Source: Strigops habroptila (Eukaryota; Chordata; Aves; Psittaciformes; Psittacidae). Taken from it: 64,000 nt of DNA. Below are positions 1-12,400 of the stretch, piece after piece. A model generated the notes under the pieces. The model had not been told where the DNA came from. It saw only the letters and a list, made by a program, of their open reading frames with translations, and ran no database searches. A program made the translations under genes and the position numbers. The stretch lies in the NCBI RefSeq assembly GCF_004027225.2, contig NC_044296.2:3330796-3394795 (forward strand), in the 5' to 3' direction. Each line of letters starts with the position of its first letter. Position 1 is the first letter of the stretch.

Positions 1-353
1 CTGAAGGAAAGGCTGCAGCATGATCTCACCCTTATTAGTCAGCGGAGAACCAGCCCTGAGACATGTGTGCAGAGGAAACCCAGCTCCATTGTTTCCACTG
101 CTCATGGAGCAAGGACTTATTTATTCATTTTAATTTGACCTTTAAAAATAAATATGTCCTTTGGGATTCCTAAGCAGGAGGTGGGGGGGGAGTGGTGGTT
201 TGGTTTGGTTTTCCTTCTCTTTTAAAAAGAAAACCTAAATGTCAACATAAGGTTGACAAATTTCAAGGTTGAAAGTTGTTTAAGGCTGTAATATGCAATT
301 TCTCCCGCTGTTCCCAAGCAATCCCTAACTCAAGTTTCTGATGCTTGTTTCAG
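1..353. other. RFX2 intron, 5' edge of window
   Basis: Intron sequence upstream of the first visible exon. It holds only a G8 run near 183 and a GGTTT-rich stretch; no exon or repeat family recognised. Confidence 0.6.
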
Positions 354-433
354 GTGCAAGCCGTGCAGCACGTATATCCATCCCAGGTCCAGTATGTGGA
401 AGGAGGAGAAGTTGTTTATACCAATGGAACCAT
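354..433 (+). CDS. RFX2: RFX2 coding exon a
   Basis: Acceptor TTGTTTCAG precedes GTGCAAGCC and donor GTAAGA follows. It encodes [18 protein letters not shown] and onward to NGT, part of the glutamine-rich activation region, and ends after two bases of an Ile codon that the next exon completes. Confidence 0.95.
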
Positions 434-3400
434 GTAAGAGTCCCTTGTTAGCAGTAGCAGAGCCCTGTTCCCCTCACAGCTGGGTTGAGCCCTTTAGTCC
501 TCCCAGGCTCTTTCCACCCTGGCACTGCTGGCACTTTAAAAGGACGAAGAGGAGGAACAGTTGTTTCTCATGCCATGTTACAGGGGTAGTTTCAGCCAGA
601 CTCCAGCCTTGGAAGAGAAGTTCTCATGGAGGGACTATTCTCCAGGGAATCATACCACCTTAAAGTGTCAGGTATTCTCCTCTGCCCAGCCCATTGTGTG
701 GTGATATGGAGCGGCTTTAGGAACCAGAGCAGAACTGCTAGGGAAAGAAGAGGGGGTTGTAAGGTTCCCTCTTCCTCCTGCTGCCCTCAGGGATGCTCTC
801 AGCCTTCCTCACTGAAATTACCTCAAGTGGCTGCAGAGCTGCTCCTGGGCTCTGCTCTCACTGTGGCCATGGGCCTTTGCTCCAGGGCAGTCAGAGGACT
901 GATCACCATTGTCAGGACTGATGCCTACAGCACAGGTTTCAAATTCAATGGAACAAATCCAACCTTTTTCCAAAGGTGTTCCTGATTTCAGAAACTGTTG
1001 TCCATGAGACTAGATCTTGGAGCTCCTCTCCACCTCCTGACCCTATTGTTCCTTTGACAGACGAGCTGCCTACTCCTACAACACGGAAGCTCAGATTTAC
1101 GCCCCCAGCAGCGCAGCATCCTACTTCGAACCGCAGGGAGGTGGAGCTCAGGTGACTACAGCGGCATCCTCCTCTCCTACAGCCATTCCCTCTCACAACA
1201 TGGTGGGCATCACCATGGACATTGGGGGAAGTCAGATCCTCTCCGGCTCGGGAGCCTATCTCATTCATGGGGGGATGGAAAACACTAGACATTCTCTGTC
1301 ACATACTTCACGCTCCTCTCCAGCAACGGTATGTAGCCCTGCAGATATTGCAGCTCAGGGGCCAGGATTTATTCCAAGGGAAGTGAAAAGCCTTCAGAAA
1401 ATAAAACTTCCACTTGTTAGTTAGCACTGTGTATATGCCTGTATAACATGCCATGCAAATGCAAGGGGGAGAATAGACACTGGTGTACTACAGATCTTTT
1501 TCAAGGAGAGTTTGCAATGTCTCTCTTGGTGGTGGGCAGAGGCTTGGCAAACTTTCAGTGCATCACTGAAATGATGCAGCATGGAGGTAAGAATAAATTC
1601 TTGGGGGTTCTGTGTTTCCTCCCTCTCCCCCTCCAAGCAAAATGTTTTGGCTTTCCAATTCACAAGAATTGTCTATATTAACATTTTCTGATAACATCCA
1701 AACGTGGGGCTTGGCTTACCCAAAATAAAGAAATAGATGTTTTTAATTATGAAGAGACCTGAAAAATCCATTATTAACACAGTGGATAACTAGCATGAAA
1801 GGGATGTCAAGCTGATCATGCCAAATGCACAGTGATCAAAAAGTCTTTATATGTATCTCCTACACCATTGTGTATTCTGTCCATGCCATGTTGAAGAAAA
1901 TGTATTTTAGAGATAATCCTGATCAAACAGAAATGTCTTAAAGCTCTCATTTGCTTTAATCATGTCAGTCGAGGTGCCAGGATGCTGGAAGCACAGCTGT
2001 ACAGCTGTGTGGGACTCAGGGGGATGCAACTAGTAACCCAAACCAGCCTTTCTGCAGCTAGAACCTACCAGGGCTTTTATCTGGGCATCTGCCACGAAGG
2101 GCCGGAGCTAATTCCTGGGCCACTGCTCACGTTCCCTTCCCGAGTTCTGTGTGTTTCTACACGTGTATGCAAACAGAATCACAAATGGAGGTGTAATTCC
2201 GTGTGTGTGGCCAGGTTTGAACATGTGAACAGCACCACCCAGGGAGAAAAGCAGGAGCTGTTTGCTACTGAGCACTCCTGAAAATGTGGTTGTGCTTCCT
2301 CCTCCCACTGAGTTTAAGAATATACACTTCATGGGGTTTGAATCTTTGTGCCTTGAAAGGTTGTCTTTGATCCTGGAGTGTGTGTGCTCTGCCTTAGGGA
2401 GAAGTAGGGGTAAAGTCCTTTGCTTTGGGTGGAAGAGAAAATGACAGCTCTGGATTAGCTGGGCATCATTTCTTGTGTGGGAATTGTGTCTGTGTGTATT
2501 TTAACTGGTCAGAGTTGAAAACTAGCACTGGATTTACTGCTCAAGTGAGTTGAAAGGAAGTAGCTGCTGATCTTGTCAGCCGCGTGGGGCTGCATCTTGC
2601 AGAGCTGCACACCACCACTTGTGGGTTTGGGGGTTTTTGGGTTTGGGGTTTTGTCTTTTTTATTCATTTTTCATTTCCATGGTGATGGGCGCAATGTAAA
2701 AAGCCCAAGTAGAATGAATCAGTAGAAATGTCCCATGAATAGATGTAGTTTGGAGCTCTCACACCAGATAAAGCTGTTCAGCAAAAAAACAAGCATTCAG
2801 GAAGTGACCTTTATGAAAATGCATCTGAAATAAATCCACTCTGCTGCAGGCGAGAATGGACTTCTGAAGGAATTGTAACACAGAATGGCTTTGGGTCTTG
2901 TGAAGGGGCTCAAGAGGGTAAAATAGCGCATGGAAGCCAATATGGGGATGTGTCTGTGTGAGGCTTTCAGTTCTTTCAGCACAGACCTGAGTCGGAGGGG
3001 AATAGAGCAGAGCCATGATCACTGATTTGAATTTCACATCCTAATGGGGGAAGAGATAGTGGAAGGCTTAAGGAGAGCAATGATTACATCAAATCAATGG
3101 GCAGGAACATGTCTTGCTTAAACAGAGGATAGGAAAGGCTGGTGTTAAAGAGGATGGAGAGGCTGCAGTCCTGGAAACACGTACTTTGGGCAGGATTAAG
3201 AGCTTTGTGGAGAGAAAGCAAATGTACTTGGCTCCTGCAGCTGTAGCCAAGGAAGCTGTAGTGTTTGCAGTGGCCTGTGGGGTGTAGTGCAAAGGGGATG
3301 GATGTCAAAGAGGGCAGCAATGTGAGGGCTGCTGTGTGAGAGGCAGCTGCAAGGAATGGGGAAGCGAGAGGGCTTCCATATCTGCTGGAGTAATGATGCC

Positions 3401-6400
3401 CTGCTCCATCCAGTGGGCTGAAACAGCACATGAAGCAGTCCCATTCAGGCCTTGCCAACAGAGCACTATTAATCTTCATTTAAATTAGGCTTTACCATCC
3501 TTCAGACCTCCCATAAGTGGGTCCTCGAAGCTCCTCACCTTCGTGCAGGGCTGTTTAAGAGCTTTTAGTCTTTCCCCTGTGATATTGCTTCTTGCAGATG
3601 CAAGGTGTCCATTTGTATGGGACACTTACTGAAATGCCAAAAGGACAGGCAGCATTGCTGTGCTTGCGTAAGAGGTGTTGCTCAACTGGCACCACACTGT
3701 GAACAGAGGAAGGAAATGGTGTTTCCCTCTAACACTGACTCATTTCCTGAAGGCTGCATCAGCAATCAGTCCCTGGTTCCTCATGGTACACCGTGGTGTG
3801 ATGGACAGCTTTCTCAAAAACCAACTTACACATAGTCTTAGGCTGACTTGTGTTTAAATTCAGTGAGAACTACTTGAGAACTGCTACAATGGTGGCTCTT
3901 TTGGATGGAAACCAAAGAACCTGTGCTGGAGGTGCTTGGACAGAGCATCATGTTCAGAGATGGTTATGGCACAGACTATGTCTTTGGTTGTTGAATGGGG
4001 TTTTGTTTGAATGTTTGGTTGTTCTTCAGAAGTTAGATGTGGTTTGTTCTGTTCTCCCACCTTTCTGACAGAGCTTGGGTTTGTAAATGGTGGGGTTTAT
4101 CTCAACCTTTACCTTCACTGTGCTATTAGTTAGTGCAAAGGGAGTGCAGGACCTGGCTACTACGTGAAGGAGGCCATTGACAGCTCATTGTGGAGATGCT
4201 TTGTGCATGTGCCTACAGAAGAATGCATGTTAAAAGAGGACAGATGCTAGAGATAGCTGCTGACTGCAAGCTTTACTGGCTGATGTGTTGCCTTGTCCTG
4301 CCTGCACTAACAGGTCACAGACAACAAGGGTTTGAGAACATTTACTGGCAGGAGCAGACAGTCCCGTCTTGTGGGGGTTTTATTACTGGTCTGGAGTTTT
4401 TGCTTTCCTTCCTCACCTGCAAAAACCTTGTGCTCAGCAGCACTAGAGCTCTGGGACCAGCAGCCATCGGCTAGAGATTGCCAGAGATTGCCAAAGGAGC
4501 CCCACCAGCAGGAAGGAGAAGACAAGAAGGGTCCAGGACAGGCGCTGGTCCCAAGGCAGCAGCCAAGGCTGGGCTGAGTGTAGAACAGAAGGCAGGCAAA
4601 GGGAACAAGGAGACTCAGGGACTCTTCAGGGGCCAGAGTGCCCCACCAGGGCTCTGCTTGGTGAAGCTCTGAGGTAATGGACATGAGCACAGGTAGCATC
4701 AGGATGCACCAGGCAGTCTTCATGGGAAGAAGCTCACTTAACTGAAACCTTTCTTCTTCCTTCAGAGTCCCATTGCAGTTCTCTTCTGCAGCAAAGAGCT
4801 TTAATACATCCCGTTCTGTGTGTTGACACAGCTTGTGCCCCTGGCCTAATTAGTTGCCATTAGTTTTTTGTCAGAATATTAAGAAGTAATGATAACTGAA
4901 GTCATTGCTTCCAGTTTGCCTTGGAAGGGCTGGGTAAAATGCACCTTCTCCATAGCACATCCCCTTTGACCTGCTGCAGCATTATCTGTCTGGTGAGGTT
5001 TTGGTATAGGCACGAAGGGGAAAGGAGAAGGAAAACTGCTGCTCTTTTATAAATGGGCAATAGTGGAAGATCAGACCCCTCTGGTCTACTCCTTCACCCT
5101 CATAGGGGTCCTTGCTGTGTTGCTGGTTGCATGCCATACAGGAATGTCTCTGCAACTTCATCCCATAAAGACTGTGCCTCATCTGTTTGCCTCTTTTTCA
5201 CAAGCCTGTTGATATAAAGCATTAATCATTCAAATATTAATAAAGAAATAATAATCCTGGCTGTTGCTAACTATTTGATTTCCTTTCTTTTTCTTTTTTT
5301 CCCTGTGTTTTTTTTTTCCCTGTGCACATTTTCTTTAGCTTGAAATGGCGATTGAAAACCTACAAAAAAATGAAGGGATTACATCACACAAAAGCAGTTT
5401 GCTCAACAGCCATGTAAGTTACAATCAGAATTTACAACCTTTTCCCTGCTTTGGTAGGAGCATTATTTGTAGCCCTTTGGTATATTCAACAGCACGAGCC
5501 ACTCAAAGCAGCCTGTGATTCAGCTGCGCTGCCCAAAGCAGCCCATTCCCAAGAACCTGCCCAAAGTGCTGTGATGTTCGTGTTTGTTAGTGAGATGCTC
5601 TGGATTCTGGTAACTGCCTCTACCCTGTGTTTGTTGATTTCATCTGCCTGGCAATGGAAATTGCTGGCAATTAAATAAACACATTTGAGGAAGTTCTTTT
5701 TTTTTCACTGGAATTGAAAGATGGCTGGAAAAATAACTTGTAATTCTACAGCAATAACTCAGTGGGGATCAGGACAGATATCCCTTAGATAGCTCCTACC
5801 AAAAGCCTACTCCTGTGAATGCCTTTATTGCCTCTTTCTGTGCCTCAGGAAGACCATTACTGTTACAATGCTATGCTAAATCCATTTGCTAGACCTCTCT
5901 CTTCTCACTATGCCAACAATTTCCCTGCTTTGTGTGAAGTTCCCACTATTCTACTGGCCCTTCTGCATCATGGTTTATGGCTCCCATGCAGTAATGCTTA
6001 ACAGTGAGCACATGCTTGTGTGAGATTTGAAGGGTCTAATTCAAGTCCTGTTGAAGTCATTGGGCTTGCCTTGACTTCATTGTGTTTTGGATTAGGCTCA
6101 AGCATGTTCTGCGCTGAGAAATCAGAGTGTACAAAGTGATGATACTTCTTTATTCTAACAGATTTCTTGTTTCTTTGCATTTGGGGCTGTAGCTGTTGTC
6201 ATTCTTAGGTCCTGCAAAATAAAAAAATCCTTGCCCTTTTCACCCTGAGAAAATAGAAGGAACATTAAACTTAATGGTCTGATTCTCTTAAGCTGATGTT
6301 GAGCTACAAAGCCAGGGCTCCTCTCAGCAGATTTGGCTAAGGATAATGCTGCTCTGCAGAGTTTTTCTTGTTCATCCCAGTGCAGAGCAGGACACAGTGG

Positions 6401-9400
6401 GTCATGGTGTGCTATTGAAGGAGGTTTGAAAAGGAGCAGGAAAAGGACAGAGGAAAGAAAGTGAAGCTAGAAAAGAGATTTCATCTGACCACTGGCTGTA
6501 CAGGATGGTGTTGGGGCCTGATTCAGCCTCTGATCAGATCTTCCCCACCCTTGTCTTGCAGGGTAGAATTAAAGAACCTAATGTGTGTCTTCTCAGGTCA
6601 CGGTTCATAGTTTGGCAGAAGGTTTAAGGTCTTTTGCAAATTCCAAAGCAAATAAACTGCTTCCTGAGCATGTGTGTACACACCAGCTCTCTGCTCCTCC
6701 CTGCTGAAGATGTTGGTCCAGGCACAAGCAGCGTACTGACCTGGGCAGCTCCAGGGCTGGGGTAGGCAATTCCCTCTGCCAAGGCACAGAGCCTGAGCCA
6801 AGGAAACCTGTGGGGCCCTTGCTGCCCTGTGAACCTCCAGTGTCTTGCTCTGCCTTCCTGGATCATGGAGTGATGTCTGAGGATATGTGGGAATAACAAA
6901 GAGGTGATGGTATGAGCGGTGCCAGTAGGAAATGCAGCACATTGTAGAACTGGATCAGGCAATCTCTTTCCAGAGCTGGAGGAAGGTCAGTGCTGGTGTC
7001 CAGGGAGGTTGCACAGCCTCTGCCTGGGGAGGTTCTCAGGACTCGACCGAATGAGCCATTTGACTAGACTGAGGGATGTGACCTCCCTTGGAAGTGAGCC
7101 CTGTTTTGAGTTGGAGGCTGAACTGGAATCATGGAGTCATCCTCAAATGGTTTGGGTGGGAAGGGACCTTTAAAGGCCATCAACCCCCCTGCTGCGGGCA
7201 GGGACACCTTCCACTAGAGCAGGTTGCTCCAAGCCCCTGTGTCCAACCTGGCCTTGAACACTGCCAGGGATGGGGCATCGAACTCCCAACTGCAGTGTAT
7301 GGGGTGGCCCGATGAGCCTGCAGCTCTTTGCACGTGTTCCCTGGCACGTGCTGTGTCTCGGGGGTTTCTGCTCTCTGGAGTGGTTCAATTTCCATCTCTT
7401 TATGCTAAAAAAAACCAAGACAAAACCCAGGCAGGGCATTACCTATCCCAAACACTTGTGTGGCCAACACACGATATTGTCAGGATCATACATGACAACC
7501 AGAAAGTGGTTTGCCAAAGCTGAAAGCAAAATACGAGCTTGACAAAAGCTGCTAACTGAGGAAGTTGTGAGATGATGCTAACTGCATTGTTAGTTGTGAC
7601 TGAATTGGTCTTAGTCTTAATATTGCAGAGTTTTTCATTCAGTGTTCCTAGAATCACAGAATGGTTTGGGTTGGAAAGGACCTTACGATCATCCAGTTCC
7701 AACCCTCTGCCGTAGGCAGGGATGCCTCACACGAGAGCAGGTTGCTCAGAGGCTCTGTCCAACCTGGCCTTGAACACTGCCAGGGATGGAACATTCACAA
7801 CTTCCTTGGGTAGCCTCCAGTGCCTCACAACCCTCACAGGGAAGAACTTCTGCCTTATATCTAACCTGAACTTCCCCTGTTGAAGTTTAAACCCATCACC
7901 CCTTGTCCTATCGCTACAGTCTCTGATGAAGGGTCCCTCCCCAGCATCCTTGTAGGCCCCATCCTTGTAGTGTTCTGTCCCTCGTTTTAAATTTCACAGT
8001 TTGCAAATGTGTACATTGGTAGGATCCTGGTTTGTTTTGTTGCTGTCAGCAGATGTTTCGTGCCAGGAATCTTTGTTTCAAGCTCAAGAAGGAAAACGAA
8101 AGGTATCTCAGTCAAGAGGAATTTTCTTTTTACATAATGCTGTTTAACCAAAGTGATTGTGAAATAGAGCCACATTTGATGGCTTAATTTAGCTTCAAAA
8201 ACTCTCGGAGAGGTTATTTAAGTGCACTTGAAATACCAAATTTGGAAGCCTAAGCTAATGTTAATACCCCAGTGACACATGATGGTTCTAATGAAATCAT
8301 GTCGATCTATTAGTGTTGCGGAAAGGGCTCTGCTCACAAGTGGGCTCCAGAGTCGCTGGGTCAGAGGATTATTTCTTTGCCAATTATGAACTTGGAGATG
8401 ATGCAAAGAAATGTGAGAAAAATGAGTGTAATTCTTGTACTCAAGTGCCTAAAGCTCAGCACAGAAGGAAGCTGTTGGATGCTATCACCTGCCTGAGGCC
8501 CCGCAGCTCCTCCATAGCCATAGCACTCATAGGAGGAGGGGGAAAAGGTATTTTTTCACCATTTCCTATAAAAGAAAAAACCCCAAAACACCAAAATAAA
8601 CCCCCATCAAACCACTGGACTTCCGAATGGCTCTTAAGTAGTGCTGATGGAGTTTTTCGCCTGAGGACAAGATCTTTCTTACCCCCAAATGGTGTTTAAG
8701 TGGAAAAGGAGAATCATAGAATCATAGAATCATAGAATAGTTAGGGTTGGAAAGGACCTTAAGATCATCTAGTTCCAACTCAGAAAACTGTTAAAGGGAA
8801 TAATTGTCCCTTGGCTGGAGGAGGAATATAATGGCCTAATGAATGGCGAATCTCCTGCGTGGAGAATGGCAGGTGATGCTGGGAGCTTGTGCTCATGTAA
8901 ATGGGTGGCTCAGGGCTTAACTATGGAAGGGAGCAGAGCTGACAGGCACCTGGTCTAGGAAAGAGACTTTTCAAGAAAATATATAGGGTTTGATGGAACC
9001 TTAAGTGCAGAAGATTGGTGGGAAACCACTTCTCCCCGTCACTAAGCTCAGGGTGCTCTGTAGCACGTGGTGGCCCAGGGTCAGAGAAGCATAAAATCCC
9101 AGACTGGTTTGGGTTGAAGGGACCTTAAAGCTCATCCAGTTCCAACCCCTGCCACGGGCAGGGACACCTTCCACTGGAGCAGGTTGCTCCAAGCCCCATC
9201 TAACCCAGCCTTAAACACTTCAAGGCTCCCTCCTAAGGAGCTGGACTGAGCCAGGACCTCAGAACCTGCTCCTTTTAATCTCAGATAAAAACACCTTAAA
9301 TATGAACCACAAATGTGTGTCTTCATTGGTTTCTTTTTCATAGAAATGCCCATAAGAAAACCTGTCCAAACCTGGACGTTCGGAAAAAAAAGGGTTTTGT

Positions 9401-12400
9401 TTTCTCAGATAGCCCCATGTACCACTTCTTCCATCCTTAGGAGCCATCCTTGAATCAAAGAAAGACAAGTTGTTTGCTAAAAAGAGGTTAATTTTGTTTT
9501 TAAATCAAACCAAACAGTCAATAGAAATAAAGTTAGAGCAAAAATGAACTGGAAATGTTCCCCTGTAGTGCCTGGAACAAACACAGCAGCACACGGCTGC
9601 ATAGTGATTTTATTGGAACCTGCTCATAGTATGCACAGCAATGAAAGTGTAGAAATCTTGTCATTGTCACAATTGAGCGGAATCCAAGAAGAAGGGATAC
9701 AAATGGAAAAGAATCTTTAATGTTCTCATTTTAAGTGCCTGCTCTGTTATTGCTAATGCAGGAAGAGCAAAAATCATGTTTTTGTGAATTATTTATATTC
9801 TGACAGATTTCTTTTTTAAGCTTTTCTGTGCGTTTCATAAGAGATTTCTAATTCAATAGTGGGAGTTCATATAGTGAAACTGTAATGTTTAAAGGAATAT
9901 AAAGAGACACTTGCAGCAAAGGAAAGCTGCAAGATGAAGAGAATAATCTAGAAATATCTGGGATTAGACTAAAAGTGTCCAGGATCAAATTTAAATGAGA
10001 GGGTTTTACCTGTGTCTGAATTTCCCATCGTAACATGCAACTTTTCTGACTTTTTTTAAGGCTTGGAATTAGTAGAGGGTTAGAAGATAGATATGTGATC
10101 CACATTCAGTGTGTTCCATAGGATAAATCATGGAATCACAGAATGGTTTGAGTTGGAAAGGACCTTACGATCATCCAGTTCCAACTCCCTGCCACGGGCA
10201 GGGACATCTTCCATTAGACCAGGTTGCTCCAAGCCCCTGTGTCCAGCCTGGCCTTGATCACTGCCAGGGATGGAGCATTCACAGCTTTCTTGGGTATCCT
10301 TCAGTGCCTCACCACCCTCACAGGGAAGAACTTCTGCCTTATATCTAACCTGAACTTCCCCTGTTCCAGTTTAAACCCATCACCCCTTGTCCTATCGCTA
10401 CAGTCTCTGATGAAGAGTCCCTCTCCAGCATCCTTGTAGCCCCCTTCAGACACTGGAAGCTGCTCTGAGGTCTCCACGCAGCTTCTCTTCTCCCGGCTGA
10501 ACAGCCCCAATGTTCTCAGCCCCTGAGGAGGTGCTCCAGCCCATGACCATCCTGGTGACCTCCTCCGGACTTGCTCCAACAGCTCCATAAATGGTTAAAA
10601 AAAAAGAGAAAAGAACCTTCTTAATCATGAATCTTTTAAATACAGGGAATGGGCTGAAGTTGGCACAGATTTGGACCACTTAAAACTGAACTCCTGCTGA
10701 ACTTTCATGTCACAAACACCCGAGTCCACTTTTGTTAGTGCTGGCTTAGTGGATGGGGGAGGCTCAGGGCTAGAGAACAGCTTTTGGGGGCCTCCCAGTG
10801 ATGTCTCTTGGGACACAGGTCATTAGCAAACACCACCCCTTAGGACTGTAGGGTTTGGAGGTCAGAAAGATCTTTGTCTGTGGAATAACACACCAAAGAG
10901 CGACTTAGGTGATGAGTAAGTGAAGGAAGGTAGGAAGGTGACAAGTAGCTCTCTGAAAGGACAGAAAGGAAATGGCCAAGAGGTTTTTCTTCTTACAGCT
11001 GTGGCGGCCCCTGGTCCGCTCCATAGGCCACCAAAACTGATGGAGCCAGTCTTTTGAACTTGTAGTTGCTTTGGATCAAACCCAAGTAATGGATGAAATC
11101 TTTATAACTGTACAGTTTTGGATTCAGCTCATTTTCTGTAGCAGAAGTTTAGATTTGGGTACGTGCATGATAACCACAGAACATACATTTGTAAGTGCTG
11201 AAAAGGCTTTTTGTGAGAGCAATGTTGGATATGAGATACATAAATTGAAAATAACTCAGTGGAGTGAGGTGTCAGAGGTGTGCCTCACATTTCTGGTGGT
11301 ATTTTCACAGGGCTATGGATATAAAACACGAGTCGAGTTATGAATTGGTACCCCAGAGTTTCACCAAGAGAAAATGGTAGAAAAGAGCCAGATACTGGAG
11401 TAGGAGTGGAGAGGACTTAAGTACAAGCCAACTTGTACATCCCTGTGCATGGTTAAATCCTGTTGATTTCTAGATTCAGTTTGTTCTCAATTACAACATG
11501 TGCTTAAACTGTTTGTTGTGAGGAAATGATGTGACTGATATTTTGGCATCCACAACCCGAGTCTGTTTTGCCACTGACGTGGGAATGTAGCTGTGTCTGG
11601 TGAGCTGCGCCTCCTGTGCAGGCAGGGGTGGAAGGCTGGATTCAGATTCATTGCAAACTTCCATCAACAGAAATGTCAAGAGAAGTTCAGACAGTAAATT
11701 CTGAAAAATAGATGGACCCCCTCAGATTTTGAAGGTTGCTTTGGTAACTGTTAATGTTACTGGCAAGGGAACACTTGCAGACATGCCAATCTTCACATTA
11801 ATGAAGACTTTGCAGCATATTTGATTCTCCTAAAATTTATTCCTCTTAGGCAGTATCTTAACATCTTTACTCCTGGAAAACATGAGTTTTTACAGCTTGA
11901 TTTTGGCTCTGCAGGAATTCATCTGAAGCCAAGGTGGACGCTTTGCTGGCAGGTGGACTGGGTTGTGATGCTCTTGCAAAGCTTCTTTGGGTGATGAGCT
12001 TTGGGCTGGGGGTCCTTTTAACTGGCATAAGTTATACAAATGAACTTACAGAAATGAACCACCCAGCATGAAGTTCTCTTGAAAGGGCAGATGGGCTGTC
12101 CTGACATTTAGGCATTGACGCTGTTTGACGAGGCCCGTTCCAGCTCTCTTTAGACTTTCATGTGTTCTTTCTTTATGTTTTCCACACATAAAGCTCCAGT
12201 GGTTGTTGGACAACTACGAGACAGCGGAAGGCGTCAGCCTTCCCAGGAGCTCCCTCTACAACCATTACCTGCGGCACTGCCAGGAGCACAAGCTGGATCC
12301 AGTGAATGCTGCTTCCTTCGGGAAGCTGATCCGCTCAGTGTTCATGGGGCTGAGGACTCGTCGCCTGGGAACCAGGTACAAATCTACATTTAAATACAAA

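Larger units (their letters stand above)
5414..12193. other. RFX2 intron, 6.8 kb, CR1-rich
   Basis: The largest intron. It contains five CR1 pieces between 7.1 and 10.6 kb, all antisense to RFX2; the rest (5.4-7.1 kb and 10.6-12.2 kb) is unique with nothing recognised. Confidence 0.85.
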
